A stretch of 64,000 nucleotides of DNA from Symsagittifera roscoffensis. Taxonomy: Eukaryota > Xenacoelomorpha > Acoela > Convolutidae. The notes beneath the pieces are model-generated. The model had not been told where the DNA came from. It was given only the letters and a program-made list of their open reading frames with translations, and made no database searches. This document shows, one piece after another, positions 45,904-56,219 of this stretch (its first letter is position 1; each line of letters starts with the position of its first letter). Position numbers and translations under genes: made by a program. The DNA lies in contig NC_087062.1 of the NCBI RefSeq assembly GCF_963678635.1, positions 71,453,345-71,517,344 of the forward strand, written 5' to 3'.

Positions 45904-48897
45904 TAGATGTTTTTATGGCGCTCCTGGGTGTTATTCTTTTTAACATCATGACCGGCGGAACCATTAACGAGCACTCCGCGCCGAGCGGATGCTCACATTA
46001 ACGCCCTTAATAGGCCTAAACCGCCGGGGCGGAAGGGTAGTTCGGAACGCGGAAGCCTTCCGGATTGCCGTGAATAGCTTTTTAACTTAGTTAAGACCGA
46101 AAATTCACGAATCAGGAAGGGTGGGGGGAATTGCGAACCCCTCGTCCCCTGAGTGGTTTGTGACCAAAAACACTTAAAGATATATGTAAAACCAAACAAA
46201 AAGTAGTATAGTACCCAAGAAAAACAAAAAACAAAAAAAATAACCGAAAAAACCAAAAACAGTAAAAAAGTAAAAAATCAGTAGAAATCATCCCCCCAGA
46301 CAAGATGTGATCCGACCCCCCCGTTTGTTGTTGACAGATATATTGTTGTTACAGGCATTTATATCAGTCAGGATAGTTACGATCAGTTTTGCAGCCCGTT
46401 TGTGAGGCTTGTACTGTAGGGTTATTTGAGCATTTAAGCACGTTAATGATAAATTGCGCTCAATCCGGAAGGGTCAGCAGATTTGCGCTCAATTCGGAAG
46501 GGTCTTGGGAGAAGACTGATCCGGCAAGCAGTACAAGGAGTAACAAGAAGAGGCTCAACGACAACAACAATCGACTGTTGGGTATCGTTAACAAGTTTTG
46601 TATCCCTTTTGGTACAAAAAGTAAGATAATAGTCTGTGGGGGGCTCGACAGTGCTGCACTGTAGTGACCCTTCACCGAACTGCGAATATCCGAGTTAAGC
46701 ACCTTAATTCGGATATTAAACGAACCCGGAGGGGTATAGTATTACTAATATTTTTAATTATATAGCCTATATTAATAGTCTTATATCGTTTTTCAGTGAA
46801 AAACAACGAAAACAGACCGGTTTTTAGGGTCAAAATAGCGATATTTTGATTCCCCCACAAGTCGCGATTTTTGAAATATCGATGTTTTTGAAACGGAAAA
46901 AAGCGCTAAGTTAGTGTGTTACATCGTAACTGCACTACCATAATAGAGAGAACCGGTTAGGTTTAGTTCGGAAGTGGTTGGAACTATTTTGGTACCGAGA
47001 ACCGAAATTTGGTGATTTTTGAGAAAACGAAACACTATAAATTTAGAAAATTTTTAAAAATTTTTGAGTTACAACAGTAAAAATAGTTGTTCGGACAAAC
47101 TCCACTAGTGAATCTACAAGTTTGAAAACCCGCTACCCGAAAGCCTTCCGGGTTGCAGAGAAATCGAACTTAACGTGTTTGATTTGGTGGATTCATCAAT
47201 CCGGAGGGGTACAGGTAGCATAGTTTTTCGCAAATTTTTTCGGCAAAAGCGTTTTAGATCGGGTCTTTTGCATTGAAATAGAAGCGTATAGGCCTTCTGA
47301 GCTCGGATCAATAATTTTTAGGTCGAAAGGACCAGATTTGCGGAAAAAGTTAGGCGGAACCTATAAGAGAGAAAATTTTTTGACGTTTTGGTTGATAACT
47401 TTGGAACTACTGGACATATCGAGTTGATCTTGGTATCAATAGATCAGAAATTAGCGGAGCTTACTGATAGGGACAAAAGTTTTTCGGAAAAGTAAGCGTG
47501 AAAATTTTTTGAGATTGTTTTTAGCAAATTCCTCAATTTGGAAAGGTACACCCTTCACGTTTTACAAAATTTTTTTAGAAAAGCCCTTATACCCCTACCA
47601 AAAGGTAATAGCGATTGAATAAAGTAACTTTAGGCTGTTCTAGACGAAAAGGGAAGGCTAAAGGCACAGCAAAACCTTAATCGAGCCGAAGTTAGGCGAG
47701 CGATAAGACCCTTCACCGTTAGTGTGAATTGTCAATTAAGAGGCTTAACTTCAATCCGGAAGGGTCTAGGAAAGTAGCACATACCCTTCCTAGTTAATTG
47801 AAAGAGCAAAATTGCATCGGAGAACGTATCCGGAGGGGTATAGGTTGAAAGTAAGAAATCTCCGAAAAGCTACTTTTACAAAACCGGAGGGTTCCCAATC
47901 CGGAGGGGTCAAAATTTTTTTCAAGTTAGGAGGGTTCCGAATCCGGAGGGGTCTTATAGTTGCTAATTCGGAGGGGTCCAAATCCGGAGGGGTCCTATAG
48001 TTGCTAATTCGGAGGGGTCCAAATCCGGATGGGTCTTATATTAACTAACTCAGAGGGGTCCCAATCCGGAGGGGTCTAGATTCTGCCAGTCCGGAAGGGT
48101 CCTATTTGTGCCAATCCGGAGGGGTATTATTTTATTAAAGGACTTAGGTAAACGAAAGAAAGACTAAAAAGTGAGAGGTATTAGGTTATTAGCACACAGG
48201 CTAGGTATCAGTGACTGCACTGGTAACTTGCCTTTCAATAAGAACCAGACCAAAAAAAAACAGGTCCGAACTCGGATTTTCGTCTAAATTAAAAAGAGCG
48301 TGATTCATTGGTGTGGATTGTAACATAATACGTTTTTGGGAAAAGTGACTGCCCTGAGGATTTTAGTAGGTCTAGCTCGGGCAGTCTGAAGGCAGATAGG
48401 TAACACAGTACTCGGTGGGTGCAATAGACGCCCACTTGAGAAAATTACTGCCTTCAAAGCTTTGTCTGTTCGGTGCAGCACCGAGCAGGGAAAGTTTTTT
48501 TTTCTTTAAAAGACAAGTTTGACTATTGTACTGCGACCGACTAAGAGTACATTACACATACGTTTTTTATAGAGAGTTTCATATTCTGTCATTATATATT
48601 TTTTTTGTTTGTGATTTTAAATCAACATAAACTGTGCTTGATTGGGTAGTGAGTACACTACCTTTTAAATTGACTGATAACATCATATTGTGCTAGTTCT
48701 CAAATCTTACGACCGATAATTGATTAGTGTGAATAAATTTTATACAAACTGTACTCTGATAACATACAGGGATTCGTGGTCACTATTTATTAGAATCTTG
48801 TGAAAATTATTGTGTTGTGTCATTATTATTGTTAATAAAATTATAAGGTCTTTAGCAATCGAGTTAAGTATAGGCATTAAAAAGTGACAAATAGAGA
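45904..48897 (+). repeat. Leader with CCGGAGGGGT hairpin repeats, unit B
   Basis: Its layout is the same as 37439-40447. The clearest hairpin (about 46055-46129) pairs CCTTCCGGATT and CGTGAAT on one side with ATTCACG, AATC and GGAAGG on the other, around an inner TTAACTTAGTTAA palindrome. The dense array is at about 47881-48126. No ORF of note lies here. Short ORFs in the array are translations of the repeat. Confidence 0.8.
45916..45933 (+). promoter_or_regulatory. Possible primer-binding site
   Basis: TGGCGCTCCTGGGTG starts 12 nt after the 5' LTR. A TGG start is expected of a site complementary to a tRNA CCA end, but the distance is long and I cannot name the tRNA. Confidence 0.25.
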
Positions 48898-50607
48898 ATG
48901 AGTCTAGACAAGTCAAGGATACCAAAAAGAGGTAATAGCTCTAGGAAATTCATACCTGAAAAGCAAAGAAAAACGATGACCGATCCTTTTGTGGATTGGA
49001 TCAAGCGATCCCGGTCCGACAAAGGGGAGACGATTTCAGGCAGAATGGTTAAAACGAGAAGTCAGAAGACCTCAGAAGAGCGAAAAGAACTGTTAGAAAG
49101 GGAGGTCAAAACGGACCATACCATGAACGACAACCAGTAAGTAAATGGACTGGAAGGGAGAGGCAGAAGGCTGGCGAGTGAATCTACTCCGGTAGAACAA
49201 GGCCATGATTTTGCCACTTCCACCGGGACATTGGATCGAGAGGAGATGTCGGAACTGTCCGACATCTCAACCGAAGTAGCGGCAACGAGAAGATCTCCGA
49301 CAGACAACACTATGATGGCAGGCGGAACTGGGAAACAAACAACGTCATCATCGTTCTCAGAAAGAATGAAGAACACCTTCGGAAACATCTTTCCATTCAC
49401 CATGGGAGGAGGCGCAGGAAACGAAGTTGAATCCCAGGAGGAAGAGGATGAACAGGAGCAAGGGGACTTTGGATCTCAGGTCAGCCTCAACAGTTCGATC
49501 CAGGAGAACGAGGCATACGTCGGAAGAGAGACTGGAACCATGGACAACTTTGGTGTAGTGACAACGATAAGCAAAGAGGCAAACACACCGGGCCAGTCAA
49601 AAGACTTCGCGATTATGACGAGTTCAGAGCCACAAACTGGAGAGAGTAGAACCAGAGGGCTAGGCAACGCGTTAGCGGATCCTGAAATAGATAATGGGAA
49701 GACGTCGAGACAGAGAGTCAAGGCCCGGATCTCGACCAGCACGAAGCTACCTGGGACCAACAGGGTTACACCGCCACTAGTGACGCCACTCATGGATAAC
49801 GGGGCAGCACTAGAAGAAGCCTTAAACAACATAGTGGACAGTTTAGGAGAACAAAACGAGCAGATGTCAATAAGGATGAGTGAACTAGAAAGGGCAGTCC
49901 ACATTGAAAGAGAGAGTCTGCGGGAAGAAATAAACCGCAACAGACAAGAAGTTGGCAGGAGCGAGAAACGCTTGAAAGAAAGAACGGACGAACATATGGC
50001 GAGGAACTTGTCGCGAATGACAAGAGAGGCGGAACAGCGAGAGTTACGCTTAAGAGACGACATGGAGAAGTTAAGAATTCAACAAGAGCAGTCTCTTGGG
50101 ACTCTTGACACAAAGATAGACGCGATGATGGAGAGGCGAACTCAGGCTATCATGGATAGGTTGGACGGGCTACTAAGCAGCAAGAGTGGACCAAAAGAAG
50201 GAGAACCGAACTCGGGAGGTCCCAGCAAGGAACCGAGGGTGAACTTCAATGAACATCAGAGGAGGAAGACGTATGGATCCACTAGAGGCAGGGGCAGTTC
50301 ATCAGGCTATGCCACAAGGGGTAATGGAACATGGGGCCCGAACAGTAGAGCAAGTTCAACGGGGAACAGACAAACCTCTAACGAACGACCAACGCAAGGC
50401 ACACATGCGACTGGGAGAAGTGACTCCGGCAAGGCAACAGGGGGCATGCAAGCCCGAGGAGGAGTCATGTGGGCCAAGCGGGAAACGCTCACGGTGATTC
50501 GGATTGCAGGGATGCACCGCATACAGAGCCTTGGACGAGGTGTGAGGACACTCAAGCGGGACACTCAAGGGATGCTACGGCAATGGCCACAGCATTTGAA
50601 CCCCTAA
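48898..50607 (+). CDS. Gag-1: coiled-coil N-terminal Gag protein, frame interrupted by one TAA
   Basis: The frame opens at ATG 48898 with a basic 80-residue segment (MSLDKSRIPKRGNSSRKFIP at the start) and meets TAA at 49138-49140. It then stays open to TAA 50605-50607. The downstream 458-codon part has an acidic Ser-rich start, a long coiled coil (about residues 185-315, heptad-like with EEALNNIVDSLGEQNEQMSI and repeated Glu/Arg/Leu), and an Arg-Gly/Ser-rich tail (RGRGSSSGYATRGNGTWG). This resembles an RNA-binding or assembly domain upstream of capsid, not a standard Ty3 Gag. The stop is present in both duplicated copies. It may be a mutation that predates the duplication or a readthrough site, since the 30 codons after it remain open. 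Confidence 0.6.
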
Positions 50608-51437
50608 ACAGGTCTTTGGAGACATTCCTGACAAGGTTATCAAGAACCAATGAACGCAGTGAGAAGTCCAGAAGAGTCTTTAAGAAACCAAGATGCTACA
50701 AAGACGAATCTGATGGCTGTATTGATACCTGGATAGAGGTAATGAAGCTGCATTTCGAGGAAGAGGACTTGTCGGAGAGACAGGAATGCAGTGCGCTCAC
50801 CAGCAACTTGGAGGGGACAGCCCTGAACTGTGTCATGGCCAAGAAGCAATATCAACGTGACACTGCTGAGAAAATCTTCGAAATCTTGTTGAACCGTTTT
50901 GGATCAGGGGTGCAGGGGCACCAGGCGATGATGCGCTCCGAGAAACGGAGGCAACGAGAAGATGAAACGATAGACAAGTTTCTCGATGATTTGGAAATGC
51001 TGAGGAGACGCAGCCAACCGGACGAGTCAAACCGAAGGATGAACTTGGCCGTAGCCTCAAAATTCATCGATGGTGTGAAGAATGATGATCTTCGTACGAT
51101 GCTAGCAACGCATTACACGCCACTATCAACTAATGCGCCAACACCGGAGGAGTTGAGGCTCAAATCAAAAGAGTATCTTTTGTTGAAACCTCCTTCGAGA
51201 TCCGGATATTACAAGAACAATTATGGCAATTTTAACAACGGACCAGCAAACCAAGGGAACAATTGGTACAAACCGAGGGATGATATGGACAAGAGACGCT
51301 CTTGTGCTAATTGCAGTTCAACGGACCATGATGTGTCAGCATGCCCAGCCTACAAACAAGGCATGAAAGCAATAGGCTTTAGCCTCGAGGACGAAGATCT
51401 TCAGAATTGGACCATGAGGATTTCATGTGAGGAGTAA
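50583..51437 (+). CDS. Gag-2: capsid and CCHC zinc knuckle
   Basis: ATG 50583 overlaps the end of Gag-1 by 25 nt in the next frame, with a good initiation context (GGCAATGGCC). The capsid-like region includes IDTWIEVMKLHFEEEDLSER, NLEGTALNCVMAKK, IFEILLNRFGSG, DETIDKFLDDLEMLRRRS and ASKFIDGVKNDDLRTML, the order seen in Ty3/gypsy capsid. After a linker (YYKNNYGNFNNGPANQG) comes a CX2CX4HX4C knuckle (Cys241, Cys244, His249, Cys254). The final residues (LQNWTMRISCEE) are out of the ancestral frame, because a second knuckle is encoded just downstream in another frame. Binds and packages element RNA by analogy with other Gag proteins. Confidence 0.75.
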   Translation: MATAFEPLNRSLETFLTRLSRTNERSEKSRRVFKKPRCYKDESDGCIDTWIEVMKLHFEEEDLSERQECSALTSNLEGTALNCVMAKKQYQRDTAEKIFEILLNRFGSGVQGHQAMMRSEKRRQREDETIDKFLDDLEMLRRRSQPDESNRRMNLAVASKFIDGVKNDDLRTMLATHYTPLSTNAPTPEELRLKSKEYLLLKPPSRSGYYKNNYGNFNNGPANQGNNWYKPRDDMDKRRSCANCSSTDHDVSACPAYKQGMKAIGFSLEDEDLQNWTMRISCEE

Positions 51438-52677
51438 TTGCGAAATTCGGCCCGAGGTATTTCTTTTGCAACTTGGAAGTTCATTTTGTCCGCAATCACA
51501 TTGTCCGCAATTCTGGGATGCAGTGGCAGACATCAAGCATCCAAGACATGAAGAAGCTTTGTCAGGAGTGAAAGCCAGCAAGGCTCGACTTTTGAGTGAA
51601 GCGGAGGCACGCAGAAAGGATAAACCTCAAGAGCTGGCGGCAAAGAAGATGCAAGCGGTAACAGAGGAGGCACGTGAGCCGGAACCAGCAACTGCGGCTG
51701 ACGATTTCAAGATTGATTATAAGGCAGCCGCAAGGGATGCTCTGAATAGAGTACAGCAGGAATTGGTGACCAAAGAGATCGAACAAAAAGTGAAACTTGA
51801 ACTGGAAAATGAGAAGCTTCAGGAGCAACTGAATACCTTCGAGGCAACGGAGCTCGAAGAAACGAAAGCACCAAGCAGTTTAAACATGAAACTTAAAGTG
51901 ATCTCCGGTAAGAGGTTCGGCATGGTGCCGCAAGGAAGCAAGATACAGTCGATAATCTCAGTGGCTGGACATCAGGTGATCAGAAATCTGAGTGAACCAT
52001 CCGAGTTCACTTTGATGCATTTGGACACATATGCAGATTATCTGAGGCAGGTGGAGCCACGCACCGAGTCGAGAGCTGTGCGAGCACTACTAACGACGGG
52101 TGGCCCACGCATGAAGAAACTTCATGGACGCTACCTAGAGGTCTATGGGCCGTATCAAGTAATGCTGAACGTGGATGGAATCAGTATCTACACCAGGACT
52201 TATGTAACAACAGATGATGACCAAATGGGGCAGATCTATTTGGGAGAAGAGGAACTCAAGGTCCGCAGGATAGGCCATGACGCCATGATGGAACAAGACG
52301 CAGTACACATTGGGTATGAAGCAGATGTGACCGCACATCTGCTCGACACCAACGGAACAAAACTCGGAGTCACAGGGCTTCTGGACACAGGAGCGGTAGT
52401 GAGTGTGATGCCGATAAAAACTTGGGAAAGAATGGGCTTCACGCGGGAAGATCTAATTCCAACGAATCTCCGACTGGCCGCTGCCAATCGAGGAGCTATC
52501 TACGTGGCCGGAAGAACACCAATAACGGTCCTCCACATGGGAGGACGGGATCTTTGGATGAGCTTCCTGGTGGTAGAGAATCTGGACGACGCCGACCAAT
52601 TCATCTTGGGCAGAGATTTTGTCAGGAATTTTGACGTGATGATTGACTTGAACGTTTCTGGACAAAGAAACTTATGA
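51427..52677 (+). CDS. Pro: aspartic protease region (truncated pol)
   Basis: The open frame carries a Gag-Pro junction region with an acidic helical segment, then a retropepsin-like protease. The catalytic triplet lies in GLLDTGAVVSVMP (Asp320) and the conserved C-terminal ILGRD at about residues 393-397. The N-terminus is damaged. In another frame the preceding DNA reads a second zinc knuckle (FFCNLEVHF followed by CPQFWDAVADI) with its first Cys changed to Tyr, a TGA in place of an Arg codon, and a short duplication of GTCCGCAAT that shifts the frame. The last residues (VSGQRNL) follow the RT-RNase H deletion junction near 52653 and are out of frame. The active-site core itself looks intact. 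Confidence 0.75.
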   Translation: MRSNCEIRPEVFLLQLGSSFCPQSHCPQFWDAVADIKHPRHEEALSGVKASKARLLSEAEARRKDKPQELAAKKMQAVTEEAREPEPATAADDFKIDYKAAARDALNRVQQELVTKEIEQKVKLELENEKLQEQLNTFEATELEETKAPSSLNMKLKVISGKRFGMVPQGSKIQSIISVAGHQVIRNLSEPSEFTLMHLDTYADYLRQVEPRTESRAVRALLTTGGPRMKKLHGRYLEVYGPYQVMLNVDGISIYTRTYVTTDDDQMGQIYLGEEELKVRRIGHDAMMEQDAVHIGYEADVTAHLLDTNGTKLGVTGLLDTGAVVSVMPIKTWERMGFTREDLIPTNLRLAAANRGAIYVAGRTPITVLHMGGRDLWMSFLVVENLDDADQFILGRDFVRNFDVMIDLNVSGQRNL

Positions 52678-54775
52678 AGCGCTTCCCTTGACGAGATGGT
52701 TGGATAAGTCTGGACATCCAATTCCAGGGCACCCTGAGTTACCTGTAGAGAAAGCAGCCGAGATAAAGATCCTGTCCAAGGAGGACCCGGTCCCCTTGGA
52801 TTTGTTGCTGCGCTCGAACCTGGTCCAGCAAGAACTCTCTCGCATGAATATAAACAGCCTCTCATTATTGGATAAAACGGTGCAAGTCACACCACAAGTG
52901 ATGCGGATGCTGGGTGGATTGTTAGAAAGAGAAGTGACCAGAGATGTCCCCGAGTGGACAGCAGCAGTGGCATCGCTAACAGTCAGTGAGAAGGTGAAGA
53001 TCATGCCGTCCAGACGACAACACGAAGAGAACGAGAGGGATTGTAGGACAATAGTTCAGCAACTAGTATCCTCAATACCCCAAGAGATTTTAACCAGTAC
53101 TTCTTACGGACAGAAAGAACAGGGGAGCAGCAAGCGAAAGAAAACCGTCACCTTTGTGGACCGGGATAAAGAGGGTGAAGAGGTAGAACAAAATCTGCTG
53201 CAGGACTATTTGTCCGGGGAGACGGATGATGAGAAGAACCAGCAATCACAAGATCAACACCCAGGACAAGAAAATTTGTCCGGGGAGTCTGAGATAGACG
53301 AGAAAATTCCTGATGAGAAACAGGACCTAGAGAACAAGGTTTTGTCAGGGGAGTTCAGATGGATGCGAAGAAAGCACAGACATGATTTCGACGAGCGTAC
53401 AGTCTCCAGCACAACCTCTTCGACAGATGATAATTCAGGAAGCTCAAGAATGGACACCTACTCAGACAAGAATTCGAACTCGGGATCAGAACCGTCAGAT
53501 CTGGCGATACACACGCTACTAGTGGAAACTCGGGCGAGGGATCTGGACAGAGAGGTGTACCAGGATCCTGACAGTGATCGCTACCTTATACCAAGCGAAA
53601 GAGTCTTTGACAACGCAGCGGATGACTTGGAGACAATAGCGGTATCGAAACGCTCGATAAGCCTGTTGCCGCAGAAAGAGGTAGTCAGGACTGATCTTCA
53701 GCCGTTTGAACAAGAAACACAACCGTTGGCGAAGATTTGGTGCGTTAAGATGGAAGAAGACACACATCAGCCCAACGAGCTGAATAGTCAGATGAGGGTC
53801 ATGAAGACGTACTTGAAGGCGAGATACAGACTCTCGGACATTCTAAGAGCGCAGAGAAATGATCGCATGACAAGCAACCTGAAAAGGTGGATCGAGAATG
53901 GTTCTCCAGATAAAGGGGACCTCGAGGAAGATAGTTATCGCATCCTGAGACAATACTTCATGCATAAGGAAGGGAGGTTATATTTGAACAAGGACGGGAT
54001 TGTGGCTTGCAAAAGAAGGGAGGAAGACAGAGTCCTATACAAGTATAACGCGATAGTGTTACCGCAACTCTATCAGACAGAACTATTATTCAGGTCACAT
54101 GATCAGATGGGCCATCAGGGGATCGGCAAAGTATATCAGAGGATCCTGAAGCGCTTTGAGTGGCCTGGGATGAAAAAGGCATGCCAGAAATGGGTAACAG
54201 CATGTCTGTCATGCCAACAGGTCAAGGATCCAAGGAAGTTGCGATTTCCTTTACAATCGATCGAGTCGTCTGAATTCAACGAGGTGGTGCAAATAGATCA
54301 CCAAAAGATATGCATGACAGACAATGGTTATAATCAGGTGCTGGTCATGATAGATCATTTCACGCAGTATGCAGAGGCCGTGCCCTGCATAACTGCCTCG
54401 GCGGAAGAGACATGCGACCACCTGATCAATACGTGGATAGCAAGACATGGTTGTCCGATGACGTTTCAATCGGATAATGGAACAGCTTTCGTAGGACAGC
54501 TTACAAAAGAGCTTATGAGACGCTCACAGGTCGCTCAGGCTCACTCCACGACATACCACCCTCAGACGAATGGCTTAGTGGAAAGACAGAACAGGACGTT
54601 AGTGTCGATGCTGAGAGTATATTGTTCCAGGTACATGACCGATTGGGACAGATACCTTCCACAGGTGATGGGAGCATATAACAGCACGCAACACTCCACC
54701 ACTGGAGTCAGTCCACACATGATGCTAACTGGACACGAAAAGTCTTTACCCTTAACCTTCTTCTACAGAATATGA
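52655..54775 (+). CDS. Pol C-terminal part: acidic linker and integrase
   Basis: The frame opens at 52655, right after the deletion junction, with FLDKETYEALPLTRWLDKSG. A linker of about 400 residues follows, rich in Glu, Asp and Ser, with three LSGE motifs. Then comes integrase: an HHCC zinc domain (His471, His476, Cys506, Cys509 counting from codon 52688), and a D,D35E core with Asp537 (VQIDHQ), Asp596 (QSDNGTAF) and Glu632 (GLVERQNRTL). All metal- and zinc-binding residues are present. The ORF ends SLPLTFFYRI because a 2-nt loss near 54765 shifts the frame. The C-terminal integrase domain continues in the next ORF. It would integrate element cDNA in the nucleus. Confidence 0.85.
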   Translation, partial: FLDKETYEALPLTRWLDKSGHPIPGHPELPVEKAAEIKILSKEDPVPLDLLLRSNLVQQELSRMNINSLSLLDKTVQVTPQVMRMLGGLLEREVTRDVPEWTAAVASLTVSEKVKIMPSRRQHEENERDCRTIVQQLVSSIPQEILTSTSYGQKEQGSSKRKKTVTFVDRDKEGEEVEQNLLQDYLSGETDDEKNQQSQDQHPGQENLSGESEIDEKIPDEKQDLENKVLSGEFRWMRRKHRHDFDERTVSSTTSSTDDNSGSSRMDTYSDKNSNSGSEPSDLAIHTLLVETRARDLDREVYQDPDSDRYLIPSERVFDNAADDLETIAVSKRSISLLPQKEVVRTDLQPFEQETQPLAKIWCVKMEEDTHQPNELNSQMRVMKTYLKARYRLSDILRAQRNDRMTSNLKRWIENGSPDKGDLEEDSYRILRQYFMHKEGRLYLNKDGIVACKRREEDRVLYKYNAIVLPQLYQTELLFRSHDQMGHQGIGKVYQRILKRFEWPGMKKACQKWVTACLSCQQVKDPRKLRFPLQSIESSEFNEVVQIDHQKICMTDNGYNQVLVMIDHFTQYAEAVPCITASAEETCDHLINTWIARHGCPMTFQSDNGTAFVGQLTKELMRRSQVAQAHSTTYHPQTNGLVERQNRTLVSMLRVYCSRYMTDWDRYLPQVMGAYNSTQHSTTGVSPHMMLTGHEKSLPLTFFYRI

Positions 54776-56219
54776 GGGAAAGAAAACGTCCCCACAGGTC
54801 TACGTGAGGGATGTGATCAGACGCCAACAGGAGTTGAACGATTTGTGTAGAAGAAATACTCAGCAGGCACAGGCAAGGCAGAGGAAAAGATTCGACAAGA
54901 AAGCAGCTGGTGCAAAGGCTTACTCGGTGGGAGACTACGTATGGGTATTTCAGAACGTTATACCACCGAAAGGGACAAAGAAGCTCCAAAAAAAGTGGAG
55001 GGGACCCTTCATGATTACAGAGGTGCACCAGGAGGGACGCTTTTATAGACTGAGTACTGGTCGAGCCGCCCACTACGAGAACATCAAGCCACACAATCCA
55101 TCGACAGAAGACTGGTGTATACCTGCAGACATGGAGGAAGGGGATTATCTAATGATGGATCCTGCTTGTGAGGTCAATGAAAAGGGCACCAGGGAGAAGA
55201 ACGATGGAAACGAAGTCGTAGAGGAAGGTACGGATACACCGCTGGACCTGGATCCAAACGAACAGATCGAAGCGGACGATGAAACCTTACCCTACGCAGA
55301 GGAAGATTGGCAGGATCCCGAACAGATAGAGGTTCCCAAGAACTTGGAACCGGATCTTCCGTTCACCATACAGACTCGTCAGAAGGACGGGATGAGATCA
55401 AGAAAGAAATTCAATCCTTACGGTGACGACTTTGTAGTGGATAGGATAGATCTAAAGAAGATAGTGGAGGAAGTAGTGGGTCTAGAGGAGATAGCTGTGT
55501 CGCAAGACATTGACATAGTCGGTGATCACGACGATGAGTGGGTTGACGACAGGTCGAAACCCGAGGTAGAATTCGACGATGAGCAACAGCAGTCATACGA
55601 ACAAGACCTGACGAAGCTGCGTGTCTTAGAGTGGCTGAATGAAACGACCTCGGATCCAGAGGAGACCAGCGTCACGATTCAAGCCGTAGATCGTGAAAGC
55701 ATGAAATACATCAAGACTGAACGAGATGATCCTTCCTGGGCTGCCCAGGAAGGACGACTACTCATTCCAGCTTCTAACCTTGATGTGATACCCGGTATGC
55801 GATCGACGGGGACGTCGATGGATATTTTTGTCCGGGGAGTGGGGGTAGGACTTACCCACACTGAAAACTTGATAATAAAAAAATTAAGAATAGCAAGAGA
55901 AACAGGAGACTTAGAAGCAGAAACAGGCGAAGAACTTAAGAAACCTGACATAGGCAGGGTAGTTGAGTCATATTTTAATTTACCAAATGAATATTCTAGT
56001 AACATAGTACTAACAGACAGTGATTTCATACTCACAAACAGAACATGTGCGATAGTAATCACCACAGACATGAGTTTTAGGACAGCGTTAGCGGCAGATT
56101 TTAAGAGAGAATACAAAAACGTGGAATTCCTTTGGAAGCAAAGACCAGGGATAGGGGCGTGGCTGCCTTACCTCCGGCGACGTCGCAGATACCGGGAAAA
56201 TACTTGTGCTTCTTGGTAA
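54766..56219 (+). CDS. Integrase C-terminal domain, acidic extension, start of macrodomain-like region
   Basis: From 54766 the shifted frame continues integrase with EYEGKKTSPQVYVRDVIRRQ and the GPY/F-type motif KKWRGPFMITEVHQEG. There is then a ~230-residue acidic stretch (for example ADDETLPYAEEDWQDPEQIE), a segment GTSMDIFVRGVGVGLTHTEN, and from about 55995 a domain resembling a macrodomain (VLTDSDFILTNRTCAIVITT, LAADFKREYKNVEFLWKQRP). A +1 shift near 56197 makes this ORF end RRRRRYRENTCASW. The rest of the domain is in the adjacent frame up to 56326. Macrodomains bind ADP-ribose. Whether this one still does is unclear, because the glycine-rich loop is altered. Confidence 0.65.

Larger units (their letters stand above)
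42776..51218 (+). repeat. Tandem segmental duplication, unit B
   Basis: This is the second copy of the 8.46-kb block. It is continuous with the remainder of the main element, so unit B is likely the original arrangement at its right edge. Unit A ends abruptly in the capsid. Confidence 0.9.

Noticed and set aside
50480-50486. GGGAAAC heptamer in the overlap of the two Gag ORFs, suggestive of a -1 frameshift site
   Set aside because: It lies in the wrong register for slippage from the coiled-coil frame, and an ATG in good context better explains translation of the capsid ORF.
52677-54060. Idea that the family never had RT and RNase H
   Set aside because: The related relic has RNase H C-terminal sequence (IGRWVVRLDG, then HQNADRLSKKTEF) immediately before the same linker, so the absence is a deletion.
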